64,000 nucleotides of DNA from Thermosipho affectus (GCF_001990485.1 NZ_LBFC01000006.1:1-64000), one strand, 5' to 3'; positions 40,617-49,525 are shown, counted from the stretch's first letter. Notes: generated from the sequence alone by a model not told the origin. Made by a program: numbers and translations.

Positions 40617-40644
40617 TGCAATTTTTTGCATGCAATTTTTTGCA
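40617..40644. repeat. Two adjacent identical 14-base dyads, candidate operator
   Basis: TGCAA-TTTT-TTGCA occurs twice head to tail (40617-40630 and 40631-40644). Each copy is a perfect inverted repeat. They lie in the divergent spacer between the fermentation operon and the aminotransferase-serA pair, about 40-67 bases from the first start. Spacing and symmetry are those of a tandem operator. The regulator is unknown. Confidence 0.6.
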
Positions 40645-40666
40645 TTTTTTCAGAATTGAAATAATT

Positions 40667-40695
40667 CTATAATAAGTGTACAATATAATTAGCAA
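40667..40695 (-). promoter_or_regulatory. Weak candidate promoter of the fermentation operon
   Basis: Minus strand TTGCTA, 17 bases, then TTATAG. Matches to consensus are partial. If correct, the tandem dyads lie just downstream of the start point, where a bound protein would block transcription. Confidence 0.3.
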
Positions 40696-40779
40696 TTAGT
40701 AAAACTCCAAATAGATAAGTTTAACGCTAAAATCTCTTGTTTTTCGCAATTTATTAGAAAAAACTCTTAAAATGCTGTA

Positions 40780-40807
40780 TTTACAATTTATTTATTTTAT
40801 TTAAAAT
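40780..40807 (+). promoter_or_regulatory. Candidate promoter of the aminotransferase-serA operon
   Basis: TTTACA (40780-40785), 16 bases and TAAAAT (40802-40807), about 40 bases before the ATG. Moderate matches in A/T-rich DNA. Confidence 0.4.
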
Positions 40808-40846
40808 TAAAGTGTGAAACATATTAAAATTCTAGGAGGTGGAAAT

Positions 40847-41989
40847 ATGATAAAGAAGAATTATTTACTTGCACCTGGTCCAACACCAGTACCTTTTGAT
40901 ATCTTACTTGAAGGAGCACGTGAAACAATTCACCACAGAACACCACAATTTGTTAGTATTTTAGAGGAAACTTTAAACGAATTAAAATACCTCTTCCAAA
41001 CGGAAAATAAAGTTTATACTCTACTCTCCTCTGGCACTGGTGCTCTTGAAGCTGCTATTACCAATCTTTTAAACCCAAATGACAAAGCTATTATAGTAGA
41101 AGCTGGTAAATTTGGAGAAAGATGGAGAGAAATTGCAGAAAGGTATAACATAAATATAGTTTCAATAAAACTCGAATGGGGAGAAGCAGTAACTCCCGAA
41201 CAAATTAAAGAAGCAATAGAAAAACATCCAGATGCAAAAGCGGTATTTACAACATATAGTGAAACTTCCACAGGTACTGTTATAGATCTTGAAGGAATAG
41301 CAAAAGTTACGAGAGACACAGACGTTGTACTTGTAACCGATGCAGTTAGCGCTTTGCTTGCAGAACCACTAAAAATGGATGAATGGGGTATCGACGTTGT
41401 GGTAAGTGGTTCACAAAAAGGAGTTATGCTTCCACCGGGTCTTGCATTTATTGCTCTAAACGATAAGGCATGGAAATTAGTAGAAAAATCCAATAACTCC
41501 AATTATTATTTCAACCTTAAAGCATACGCGAAAAAATATCCAGATAACCCATGGACACCTGGTGTAAATTTAATCTATATGTTAAGAAAAGCAATAAAAA
41601 TGATCAAAGATGAAGGAATAGAAAATGTTTGGAAAAGACATCAAATGCTTGCAGATGCAACAAGAGCTGCTGTTAAAGCGCTAGGCCTTGAACTATTCTC
41701 CAAACGTCCTGGTAATGTTGCAACAGCAGTTAAAGTGCCTGAAGGAGTAGATGGCAAAAAGTTAACAAAAATCATGAGGGATAAATACGGAGTCACAATT
41801 GCAGGCGGACAAGAACACCTTAAGGGTAAGATTTTCAGAATATCCACACTTGGTTATTTGAGTATTTTTGATACAATTATAGGAATTTCAGCTTTAGAAT
41901 TTGTATTAAACGAACTTGGTTATAAAGTTGAATTTGGTACCGGTGTAAAAGCCGCTCAAGAGGTACTATTCAAGGAGGTAAATAAGTAA
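40847..41989 (+). CDS. Class V aminotransferase (serine/alanine-glyoxylate type)
   Basis: PLP enzyme of 380 residues. The start [14 protein letters not shown], the [13 protein letters not shown] phosphate-binding block and the cofactor lysine in [12 protein letters not shown] near residue 195 are typical of the serine-pyruvate/alanine-glyoxylate group. It overlaps serA by one base (TAATG). In Thermotogae this pair is likely the serine pathway, with this enzyme acting as phosphoserine or serine aminotransferase; the exact substrate is inferred. The ATG at 40847 follows GGAGGTGG. Confidence 0.88.
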   Translation: MIKKNYLLAPGPTPVPFDILLEGARETIHHRTPQFVSILEETLNELKYLFQTENKVYTLLSSGTGALEAAITNLLNPNDKAIIVEAGKFGERWREIAERYNINIVSIKLEWGEAVTPEQIKEAIEKHPDAKAVFTTYSETSTGTVIDLEGIAKVTRDTDVVLVTDAVSALLAEPLKMDEWGIDVVVSGSQKGVMLPPGLAFIALNDKAWKLVEKSNNSNYYFNLKAYAKKYPDNPWTPGVNLIYMLRKAIKMIKDEGIENVWKRHQMLADATRAAVKALGLELFSKRPGNVATAVKVPEGVDGKKLTKIMRDKYGVTIAGGQEHLKGKIFRISTLGYLSIFDTIIGISALEFVLNELGYKVEFGTGVKAAQEVLFKEVNK

Positions 41990-42894
41990 TGAGAATACAC
42001 GTGAACGATCCCCTTGATAAAAGCGCAATGGAAAGGCTTAAAAAATCCGGACACTTAGTAACAGATACACATCTTGAAAAAGAAGAACTTATAAAAGAAA
42101 TGCCTGATATTGATGTCTTGGTAGTAAGAAGCGCTACTAAAGTTACAGCAGATGTAATTGAAGCTGGTTCAAAGTTGAAAATAATAGCAAGAGCTGGTAC
42201 AGGATTGGATAACGTAGACGTTGAAAAAGCCAAAGAAAAAGGTATAAAGGTATTAAATACACCAGGAGCAAATGGTATTTCAGTTGCTGAACTTGCAATT
42301 GGTTTAATAATCGCTTGTTCAAGACATATAGCAAAGGGTACAGAAGATTTAAAAAACGGTATTTGGAGTAAAAAACAATTAAAAGGTCATGAATTATACA
42401 AAAGAACAGTTGGAATAATAGGATTTGGAAACATTGGAAAAGAAGTAGCAAAAAGGTTACTTGCCTTTGATATGAATGTCCTAGCATATGATCCATTTAT
42501 AAAAGAAACAGATTTAGATGTAAAACTAGTCGATTTGGATACTATTTTTAGGGAATCTGATATTATCACAATTCATGTACCTAAAACATCAGAAACCACA
42601 CATCTTATAAACAAAGAAACTTTCGAAAAAATGAAAGATGGTGTTATAATTGTAAACGCCGCTCGCGGTGGTATAGTTGATGAAGAAGCACTTTACAATG
42701 CTCTTGTCTCTAGAAAAGTATACGCAGCAGGTTTGGACGTATTTGAAGTTGAACCACCAACAGATGAACTTAGAAAAAAACTTCTTGAACTTCCCAATGT
42801 TGTAGCAACACCACATATTGGCGCATCTACAGTTGAAGCACAACTAAGAGTTGGTCAGATTATTGTAGATAAAATTCTAGAAGAACTTAAATGA
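41989..42894 (+). CDS. serA: D-3-phosphoglycerate dehydrogenase
   Basis: First enzyme of serine biosynthesis, 301 residues. GIIGFGNIGKEVAKRL near residue 145 binds NAD; catalytic Arg in NAARGGIVDEEAL, Glu in DVFEVEPP and His in TPHIGAST are in place. This is the short form without ACT domain, so no serine feedback by that domain is expected. Coupled to the preceding aminotransferase and followed by a strong terminator. Confidence 0.92.
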   Translation: MRIHVNDPLDKSAMERLKKSGHLVTDTHLEKEELIKEMPDIDVLVVRSATKVTADVIEAGSKLKIIARAGTGLDNVDVEKAKEKGIKVLNTPGANGISVAELAIGLIIACSRHIAKGTEDLKNGIWSKKQLKGHELYKRTVGIIGFGNIGKEVAKRLLAFDMNVLAYDPFIKETDLDVKLVDLDTIFRESDIITIHVPKTSETTHLINKETFEKMKDGVIIVNAARGGIVDEEALYNALVSRKVYAAGLDVFEVEPPTDELRKKLLELPNVVATPHIGASTVEAQLRVGQIIVDKILEELK

Positions 42895-42903
42895 AAATAA
42901 AAT

Positions 42904-42947
42904 AAAACAAAAACGGGTAATCTTAAAAGATTACCCGTTTTTGTTTT
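42904..42947. terminator. Terminator after serA, also after tRNA-Ala
   Basis: A perfect 21-base inverted repeat (42904-42924 and 42927-42947, core ACGGGTAATCTT) with T-rich right arm. It ends serA on the plus strand; because its sequence is symmetric and ends on the last base of tRNA-Ala, it can also end the tRNA transcript on the minus strand. Confidence 0.88.
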
Positions 42948-43022
42948 GGTGGAGCCGATGGGATTTGAACCCACGGCTTCTACCGTGCGAAGGTAGCGCT
43001 CTCCCAACTGAGCTACGGCCCC
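42947..43022 (-). tRNA. tRNA-Ala (CGC)
   Basis: A 76-base cloverleaf on the minus strand with encoded CCA. The anticodon stem CTACC/GGTAG encloses TTCGCAC, giving anticodon CGC. The acceptor stem GGGGCCG/CGGCTCC carries the G3:U70 pair that marks alanine tRNA. T loop GGTTCAAATCC is normal. It lies alone, oppositely oriented to its neighbours. Confidence 0.95.
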
Positions 43023-43166
43023 AACTACATTTAATAATTTATCACATATAATCCATGTAGTCAACTTTTTTATTTTTTGACCATTTTTTAATAATATCTA
43101 AAAAAAAATTAAATTTCTTTTCTTTTTTTTTAATTTTCGCATATTTTTGAATTTTAACACTTCCTT

Positions 43167-43172
43167 TATAAT
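43167..43172 (+). promoter_or_regulatory. -10 element of the ygeY cluster
   Basis: Consensus TATAAT 24 bases before the first start; the -35 region is only T-rich (TTTTTG). The leader would be very short. Confidence 0.5.
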
Positions 43173-43195
43173 GTGAAACAACGGAGGTGATTAAA

Positions 43196-44401
43196 TTGAA
43201 CGAAGCATTAAAACTTGCATACAAATTCAAAAATGACATTATACACTTCATGAGCAGATTAATTAAAGCAAAAAGTTATTCTGGTGATGAAAAAGAAGTT
43301 ATACAAGTTATCAAAAGTGAAATGGAAAAGGTCGGATTTGATAGTGTGAAAATTGATGGACTGGGAAATATAATTGGAAAAATAGGAAACGGTAACACAA
43401 AAATTGCAATGGACGCCCATATTGATACTGTAGATATTGGAAATGAAACACTTTGGGAAAGAGACCCATTTTCCGGAAGTTTCGATGAAAAATACGTATA
43501 TGGTAGGGGAGCATCTGATCAAAAAGCAGGAATGTGTTCAATGGTGTATGGAGCAAAAATACTCAAAGAACTAAACCTTTTTGATGACTTCACACTCTAT
43601 GTTACAGGTACGGTTATGGAAGAAGACTGTGATGGTCTTTGCTGGAGATATATCATTGAAAAAGAGAAGATAAAACCAGATTTTGTTCTCATTACTGAAC
43701 CAACATCTCTAAAAATAAACAGGGGTCACAGAGGAAGAATAGAATTTAGAATCAGAACAAATGGGATATCCGCACACGCCAGTGCACCAGAAAGAGGAAT
43801 AAATGCCATATACAAAATGGCAAAAATAATAAACGAAATTGAAAAACTAAATAACAGGTTGGAAAGCACCTCATTTTTGGGAAAAGGGACAATAGTAGTC
43901 TCACAAATATTTTTTAAATCTCCTTCACACAATGCAGTACCTGATCAATGTGAGATTCAGATAGACAGAAGAATAACTGAAGGCGAAACAAAAGAAGTGG
44001 TATTTAATGAAATTAAAGAAGTATTTAAAAGAGCTGGTGTTGATGATGCTCAAATTATTGAATTGGAATACAAAAAACCATCGTATACTGGTGTGGTATA
44101 TCCAACGGAAAAATATTTTCCTGCATGGGTTTATCCAGAAGAGAGCATTATTGTCCAAAGTGCCGTAAAAAACTATGGATATCTATTCAATTCCTCTCCG
44201 AAAATAGACAAATGGATATTCTCGACTAATGGAACGGTCACAGCAGGAGTCTATAACATTCCAACCGTTGGCTTTGGACCAGGTGACGAAAAATATGCTC
44301 ATGCACCAAATGAAAAGGTAGAAATTGAACATCTTATAAAAGCTGCTGCATTTTACGCTACATTTCCAAAAACGTTAATCAAAAACTTAAAGGGGGAATG
44401 A
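43196..44401 (+). CDS. ygeY: M20 family hydrolase, YgeY-like
   Basis: Di-metal amidohydrolase of 401 residues. Metal and catalytic residues are in DAHIDTVDIG, RGASDQKAGM, VMEEDCDGL, ITEPTSL and YAHAPNE. The WERDPFSGSFDEKYVYGRGASD stretch is typical of YgeY, which in purine-degradation clusters is thought to hydrolyse a ureido or carbamoyl intermediate. A TTG at 43196, eight bases after GGAGG, is chosen over a GTG within the ribosome binding site. First gene of ygeY-ygeW-hyuA-ssnA; its stop overlaps the next frame. Confidence 0.85.
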   Translation: MNEALKLAYKFKNDIIHFMSRLIKAKSYSGDEKEVIQVIKSEMEKVGFDSVKIDGLGNIIGKIGNGNTKIAMDAHIDTVDIGNETLWERDPFSGSFDEKYVYGRGASDQKAGMCSMVYGAKILKELNLFDDFTLYVTGTVMEEDCDGLCWRYIIEKEKIKPDFVLITEPTSLKINRGHRGRIEFRIRTNGISAHASAPERGINAIYKMAKIINEIEKLNNRLESTSFLGKGTIVVSQIFFKSPSHNAVPDQCEIQIDRRITEGETKEVVFNEIKEVFKRAGVDDAQIIELEYKKPSYTGVVYPTEKYFPAWVYPEESIIVQSAVKNYGYLFNSSPKIDKWIFSTNGTVTAGVYNIPTVGFGPGDEKYAHAPNEKVEIEHLIKAAAFYATFPKTLIKNLKGE

Positions 44402-44403
44402 CT

Positions 44404-45393
44404 ATGTCTACGTTTTTCAGAGGAAGACACTTTATAACAACTCAAGATTTCACAAATGAAGAAATAGATATAATGTTAGATCTTGCAAGAAAATTAAAAA
44501 TAAAATTCAGCTACGGTGAACCAACTCCATATTTACTTTACAAAACGTTATTTTTGATATTCTTCGATGAAAGTACAAGGACAAGAAATAGTATGCAAGC
44601 GGGTATAGCACAATTAGGAGGTACTGGAATATTCTTAACACCTGATAAAATGCAAATAGCACATGGTGAAGTCGCAAAAGATACCGGTATTATACTATCC
44701 AGATTTGGAGATGGAATTGGAATAAGATATTGTAAATTTGGTGAAGGAAATAAATACCTTAACGAAATAGCCAAACATTCAAAGGCTCCTGTTATGAATC
44801 TCCAAGACGATATATATCACCCATTTCAAGTACTTGCCGACATCTTAACAATTCAAGAAAGATTTGGAAAAAATCTAAAAGGTCTCAAGGTAGGAATAAG
44901 TTGGGCATATGCTGAGAGTCATTTAAAACCACTATCAGTCCCTCAATCTCAAATTTTATTATTTACAAGATTCGGAATGGACATTACACTTTCTTATCCA
45001 AAAGGATTTGATTTAATGCCAGAAATTATTGAACAAGCAAATAAAAATGCGGAAAAGTATGGTGGAAAATTAAATATCTCTCACAAGATGGAAGATGCAT
45101 TTGTAGATGCAGACGTAGTAATCCCCAAAAATTGGGGTGGTTTCTTTGTATCGGATAATCCAGATGAGATTCGTGCAGAACAAGCAAAGCATAAAAATTG
45201 GATCTGTACAGAAGAATTAATACGACTTACTAAAAAACATTCCATTTATATGCATGCACTCCCCGCAGACAGAGGAAAAGAAGTGGTTGATAGCGTAATA
45301 GATGGTCCTCATTCTGTAGTCTATGATGAAGCGGAAAACAGACTTCACACAGCTAAAGCCATTATGACACTGCTAATGGGAGGAAGATTCTAA
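44404..45393 (+). CDS. ygeW: Knotted carbamoyltransferase YgeW
   Basis: Aspartate/ornithine carbamoyltransferase-family enzyme of 329 residues. DESTRTRNS is the carbamoyl-phosphate loop and HPFQVLADI the HPxQ motif. The insert FLTPDKMQIAHGEVAKDTG and SWAYAESHLKPLSVPQS mark YgeW rather than ArgF or PyrB. Its natural substrate is a ureido compound of purine breakdown. ATG at 44404 is preferred to the ATG at 44398, which is only one base from AAAGGGGG. Encoded directly behind ygeY. Confidence 0.87.
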   Translation: MSTFFRGRHFITTQDFTNEEIDIMLDLARKLKIKFSYGEPTPYLLYKTLFLIFFDESTRTRNSMQAGIAQLGGTGIFLTPDKMQIAHGEVAKDTGIILSRFGDGIGIRYCKFGEGNKYLNEIAKHSKAPVMNLQDDIYHPFQVLADILTIQERFGKNLKGLKVGISWAYAESHLKPLSVPQSQILLFTRFGMDITLSYPKGFDLMPEIIEQANKNAEKYGGKLNISHKMEDAFVDADVVIPKNWGGFFVSDNPDEIRAEQAKHKNWICTEELIRLTKKHSIYMHALPADRGKEVVDSVIDGPHSVVYDEAENRLHTAKAIMTLLMGGRF

Positions 45394-45395
45394 TA

Positions 45396-46688
45396 ATGTA
45401 TGATATTGGCATTGTAAACGGAAAAGTATTTGTAGATGGAACTTTTATCCATCTAAATGTATATATCAATGCAGGAAAAATATCTGATTTATCAACAAAT
45501 TATCAAAAATGCAAAAAAGAAATTGATGCAACCGGGAAGATTATCCTTCCCGGTTTTATTGATCCACATGTACATTTTGAACTAAACCTCGGAAGATATA
45601 CATCTATTGACGATTTTAAGAGTGGAAGTATTTCTGCTTTATTTGGTGGTGTAACTACGATAATTGATTTTTTAGATCCAATAAACTCTCATGAGCAACT
45701 TAAAGAAGCATTTAATAAAAGATTAAAAGCAGCACAAAATTCAAAAATAGATTTTTCTTTTCACGTTACTCTTGGCCAGTTTAACGGTGATTTAGATACG
45801 CTATTTAAAATGTCAAAAAAACTGGGAACAAGGTCTATAAAAGTATTTACCGCTTATTCTACTAGTAAAAGAAGGACATCTGATAAACTTTTGTACAAAT
45901 TATTTGAAAAATCAATAGAATATAACGTACCAATCTTAATCCATGCCGAAAATGAAGATATGATAGTTGAAAATGTCCCAATTAACCTCCATTCAAAAGC
46001 AAGACCAGAAATTTCAGAAATTTCTGAAATAATTAAAATATCCGAATTTATTTATCAAACAAAAGGAATTGCTTATATTGTGCATACAACTTGTGGAACT
46101 TCAATCGAAGAAGTTAAAAATAGATTTGCAAAAATTCATAACAAGAATTTATTTTTTGAAAGTTGTCCGCACTATTTTTATTTTGATGATGAAGTATACA
46201 GTAGAAGAGATGCCTATCTATACACTATGACACCTCCCCTTAGAAGTAAAATTGAAAAAGAAAAACTAAAAGCAAACATTGACAATATCTTTTCGATTGG
46301 CACTGATCATTGTTCATTTAACAAGAAAGACAAAAGAAAAAAGAAAACAGGAAACCTTCCCATGGGAATTGGAGGAATTGAACATTCATTCATATTAATG
46401 TACTCATTGTTTGGTGATAAAATAATCGATAAATTTACAATAAACCCGGCAAAATTTTTCGGTCTATATCCTAAAAAAGGGGCACTACTCCCAGGATCCG
46501 ATGCTGATATTGTAATTTTCAATCCTAATTACAACGGAAAAATAGTAGAAAGTCATACAAAAGCCGACTATGATCTCTTCTTAAATACAAAGATAAAAGG
46601 AAAAATAGAAAAAGTAATTAAAGATGGTATTTTAGTGATAGATAATCAATTATTAAATTCACCCCTCGGAAGATTTATCAGGAGGTAA
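45396..46688 (+). CDS. hyuA: Hydantoinase/dihydropyrimidinase family amidohydrolase
   Basis: Cyclic-amide hydrolase of 430 residues. The metal-site residues are complete: DPHVHFE, the carbamylated lysine in RSIKVFTAY near residue 150, LIHAEN, IVHTTCG and GTDHCSF. In related clusters this enzyme opens a hydantoin-type ring made from the purine skeleton; dihydropyrimidine or allantoin hydrolysis are alternatives. Starts two bases after ygeW. Confidence 0.85.
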   Translation: MYDIGIVNGKVFVDGTFIHLNVYINAGKISDLSTNYQKCKKEIDATGKIILPGFIDPHVHFELNLGRYTSIDDFKSGSISALFGGVTTIIDFLDPINSHEQLKEAFNKRLKAAQNSKIDFSFHVTLGQFNGDLDTLFKMSKKLGTRSIKVFTAYSTSKRRTSDKLLYKLFEKSIEYNVPILIHAENEDMIVENVPINLHSKARPEISEISEIIKISEFIYQTKGIAYIVHTTCGTSIEEVKNRFAKIHNKNLFFESCPHYFYFDDEVYSRRDAYLYTMTPPLRSKIEKEKLKANIDNIFSIGTDHCSFNKKDKRKKKTGNLPMGIGGIEHSFILMYSLFGDKIIDKFTINPAKFFGLYPKKGALLPGSDADIVIFNPNYNGKIVESHTKADYDLFLNTKIKGKIEKVIKDGILVIDNQLLNSPLGRFIRR

Positions 46689-46693
46689 TATTG

Positions 46694-47998
46694 ATGAAAG
46701 CTATAATTAATGCTAACATATTTGATTTTGATAATTTCTACAAAAATTATTATATATTATTCGATAAAAAAATAATTGAAATTGGTAGTATGGAAAAATT
46801 TCCAGGTGCATCACATGTGATTGATGCACATGAAAATTTTGTAATGCCAGGTTTAGTTATTGGACATACACACATTTACTCAACATTTGCAAGAGGATTG
46901 AGTCTACCATTTAATCCTATAAACTTTAAAGATATATTAAATCAACTATGGTGGAAACTTGACTCAAAGCTTGGCAAAACTGAAAATTATTTTAGCGCTC
47001 TTGTTTCAGGGATTGAATTTATCAAAAATGGCGTAACAACAGTTATTGACCATCATGCAAGTGGAAAACAAATTAAAGGAAGTTTAAATACACTAAGGAA
47101 AGCATTGTGCGATGAAATAGGATTAAGAGGAATTTTTTGTTTTGAAACAAGTGACAGATTCAACGTAGAAGAATGTATCCAAGAAAATCTTTTATTTTTA
47201 AATGAAAATAATACTGATATGTATGCAGGATTATTTGGATTACATGCATCTTTAAGCTTGTCTGATGAAACCTTAAAAAAGATATCCGAACTTTACAAAG
47301 GACCTATTCATGTTCACGCAGCAGAAAGTATAGATGATGTAGAAGATTCACTTTCAAAATATGGGATGCGAGTTATAAATCGCTTGAATAAATTTGGCCT
47401 ACTTAGAGAGAATTCTATCCTTGCACATTGTGTTCACGTTACTGAGGAGGAACTTAAACTCATCAGTCAAAATAACTGTTATATTGCTTTAAACGTTTCT
47501 TCCAATATGAATAACGCAGTTGGTCTTCCAGATTACCAAAAAATGAAGAAACATAATGTAAAAACGATAGTAGGCAATGATGGTTTGGGATTTAACTTAG
47601 CAAGAGAATTACTAAATTTATTTTTTTCAATGAAGCTAAAAGGTAAATCTCCTCTTGCATTCTCGTTAGATGACCTAAGATACTCTATATCAAATACATA
47701 CGAAATAGCAAGTAAACTACTTAAAATCAAATTAGGAAAAATACAACCAGGGTATGTCTCTGATTTAATAATTGTTCCATATATTCCTCCCACACCTATT
47801 AGTAAGGAAAATGCTTATGGACATGTTGTTTTTGGCTTGCTTGATAACTTTAGGCCATCTCATGTAATTGTCAACGGCAAATTGCTAATGGATAATTACA
47901 AAATAACGGTTCCCACAGATGATGTCAATGAAATTTATAAAGAAGCCAGAAAAGTCTCACAAAGATTGTGGGAAAATTTGAGTAAAAATTATAAATAA
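46694..47998 (+). CDS. ssnA: SsnA-like amidohydrolase
   Basis: Metal-dependent amidohydrolase of 434 residues related to guanine/8-oxoguanine deaminases. Metal ligands: GHTHIYST near residue 58, IHVHAAES, LAHCVHV and VGNDGLGFN. The FARGLSLPFNPINFKDILNQLWWKLD stretch is a marker of the SsnA group found beside ygeY and ygeW. It probably deaminates or opens a purine-derived ring. The often used name 'putative selenium metabolism protein' has no support in this sequence. ATG eight bases after GGAGG. Confidence 0.85.
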   Translation: MKAIINANIFDFDNFYKNYYILFDKKIIEIGSMEKFPGASHVIDAHENFVMPGLVIGHTHIYSTFARGLSLPFNPINFKDILNQLWWKLDSKLGKTENYFSALVSGIEFIKNGVTTVIDHHASGKQIKGSLNTLRKALCDEIGLRGIFCFETSDRFNVEECIQENLLFLNENNTDMYAGLFGLHASLSLSDETLKKISELYKGPIHVHAAESIDDVEDSLSKYGMRVINRLNKFGLLRENSILAHCVHVTEEELKLISQNNCYIALNVSSNMNNAVGLPDYQKMKKHNVKTIVGNDGLGFNLARELLNLFFSMKLKGKSPLAFSLDDLRYSISNTYEIASKLLKIKLGKIQPGYVSDLIIVPYIPPTPISKENAYGHVVFGLLDNFRPSHVIVNGKLLMDNYKITVPTDDVNEIYKEARKVSQRLWENLSKNYK

Positions 47999-48017
47999 TA
48001 ATCCTTTCAGGAAAAAT

Positions 48018-48290
48018 ATGTGTATTTTTATTATCCACAACTTAATTTGTGGTGTCAAACAGAAAAAAACAATCTAGAAGCATTATTATATAACAAAAGG
48101 CTTTGAAGGAATATTATTAATTTCAAAATCAATGTCTTTGTGCTTAATTTTCGATTTAAAAATAAATGGTGATCTATATTTAACATATATGATTAGTGGT
48201 AACTTAGATAAACAAAGTAACATTTTACTGATAAACAATTATTATCAAAATGATTTATATTCTACAATCAACCTAAAAAACAAACAATGA
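48018..48290 (+). pseudogene. Possible decayed small gene with one in-frame stop
   Basis: From an ATG at 48018 one reading frame stays open to a TGA at 48288-48290 (90 codons) except for a single TAG at 48075-48077. The N-terminal part reads MCIFIIHNLICGV. No family is recognised and no ribosome binding site stands before it. It fills most of the 374-base gap between ssnA and the flavoprotein gene; the rest of the gap holds nothing I can name apart from TTGACA at 48304-48309 without a clear -10. It may be chance in A/T-rich DNA. Confidence 0.3.
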
Positions 48291-48372
48291 TTGTACTTAA
48301 TAATTGACAAATCTGTTGTATTAGATATTTCTTTAAGATCTAACCTTAAAAACAACTAAAGGGGGAATTATC

Positions 48373-49455
48373 GTGGATCTTTCAACAGAACTTTCAGGCA
48401 TAAAAATCCAAAATCCTGTAATGCCAGCTTCAGGACCTTTAGTGGGTGATTATGAAAAGATTAAATTCATTGATTCTACTGGAGTTGGTGCCATTGTTAC
48501 AAAAACAATTTCTACAAAAGCAGCCGAAGTTCCAAGACCATGTATATACGGAGAAAACAACTTTGCTATGAACGCAGAACTGTGGTCAGAATATCCTCCC
48601 AAAAAATGGTTGGAGGAATTTCTACCTCGTTTAAAAGAGGAATTATCCAAACCTTTGATCATAAGCGCAGGATATTCAAAAGAAGACATGAAACAATTAA
48701 TACCAAAATTAAACGAATTTGCCAATGCCTTTGAAATATCCACTCATTATGTTGGAAAAACTTATGAAACTATTGGTGAAATAGTAAAAGCAATTAGGGA
48801 TAACACAGATAAACCTATATTTATGAAAATGAGTCCACATATTCCAGATCCAATTAAATTCACAGAAGTAGCTTTAAAAAACGGAGCTAACGGTATAGTC
48901 GCAATTAACTCTCTTGGTCCTACAATGAAGATAGATATACAAAATAGAAAAATCTTAATTGGAAATGAAAAGGGGCAAGTATGGCTTTCAGGTCCTGCCA
49001 TCAAACCTGTAGCACTCGCTATTATAAAAATACTTCGAGATGCATTTCCTGAAATTACAATTATTGGTGTTGGAGGAATAAAAAATGCAGATGATGTAAT
49101 TGAATTTTTGTTGGCCGGAGCAGATTCAATCCAACTTCTTTCATCAGCACTAATATTCGGTAAAGACATATATGAAAAAATAATAAATGATCTACCGAAA
49201 AAACTTGAAAAATATGGATTCAACAGTGTAAAAGAAGTTAAAGAAACAAAACTTACACACAAAGTAAAATATATACCAAAACATCCTAAAGTTAACAATG
49301 AAAAATGTACACTGTGTAAGTTATGTGAAAAAGTATGCCCTTACTTTGCAATAACAATTGATAAAAAAGTCAACATAGACATAAAAAAATGTTTCGGTTG
49401 CGGGTTATGTGAAAGTAGATGCCCAACAAAGGCAATAACAGGAGTTTTAGAATAA
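48373..49455 (+). CDS. Dihydroorotate-dehydrogenase-like flavoprotein with two [4Fe-4S] motifs (PreA-like)
   Basis: A 360-residue TIM-barrel flavoprotein (about 1-300) joined to a ferredoxin domain with CTLCKLCEKVCP and CFGCGLCESRCP. This layout is that of PreA, the catalytic subunit of bacterial dihydropyrimidine dehydrogenase. FMN-binding segments VGVGGIKNADD and LLSSAL are present. The catalytic-loop block NxSCPN of the family is missing; at that place the sequence reads FEISTHYVGKTYET. The substrate may therefore differ from dihydroorotate or uracil. No PreT partner is adjacent. GTG start after AAAGGGGG. Position behind ssnA suggests a role as ring reductase or dehydrogenase in the same pathway. 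Confidence 0.8.
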   Translation: MDLSTELSGIKIQNPVMPASGPLVGDYEKIKFIDSTGVGAIVTKTISTKAAEVPRPCIYGENNFAMNAELWSEYPPKKWLEEFLPRLKEELSKPLIISAGYSKEDMKQLIPKLNEFANAFEISTHYVGKTYETIGEIVKAIRDNTDKPIFMKMSPHIPDPIKFTEVALKNGANGIVAINSLGPTMKIDIQNRKILIGNEKGQVWLSGPAIKPVALAIIKILRDAFPEITIIGVGGIKNADDVIEFLLAGADSIQLLSSALIFGKDIYEKIINDLPKKLEKYGFNSVKEVKETKLTHKVKYIPKHPKVNNEKCTLCKLCEKVCPYFAITIDKKVNIDIKKCFGCGLCESRCPTKAITGVLE

Positions 49456-49496
49456 TATTAAAACAAAAATACAAAAATATTTACATTAAATACGTA

Positions 49497-49525
49497 TTGA
49501 CATTGAAATACACATATGCTATAAT
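49497..49525 (+). promoter_or_regulatory. Perfect consensus promoter of the tRNA operon
   Basis: TTGACA (49497-49502), exactly 17 bases and TATAAT (49520-49525), about 20 bases before tRNA-Pro. This is the best sigma-A promoter in the window, fitting a stable-RNA operon. Confidence 0.9.

Noticed and set aside
42855-43064. Minus-strand frame with GAVAQLGERYLRTVEAVGSNPIG
   Set aside because: It is tRNA-Ala read as protein, another known tRNA artefact. The plus-strand frame at 49419-49634 is the same kind of artefact.
46694-47998. Selenium metabolism role for SsnA, as its common database name suggests
   Set aside because: No selenocysteine codon context, SECIS-like hairpin or selenium gene is visible; the neighbours point to purine or ureide metabolism.
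48762-49298. A 178-codon frame antisense to the PreA-like gene
   Set aside because: Serine/isoleucine/phenylalanine-rich shadow without a ribosome binding site.
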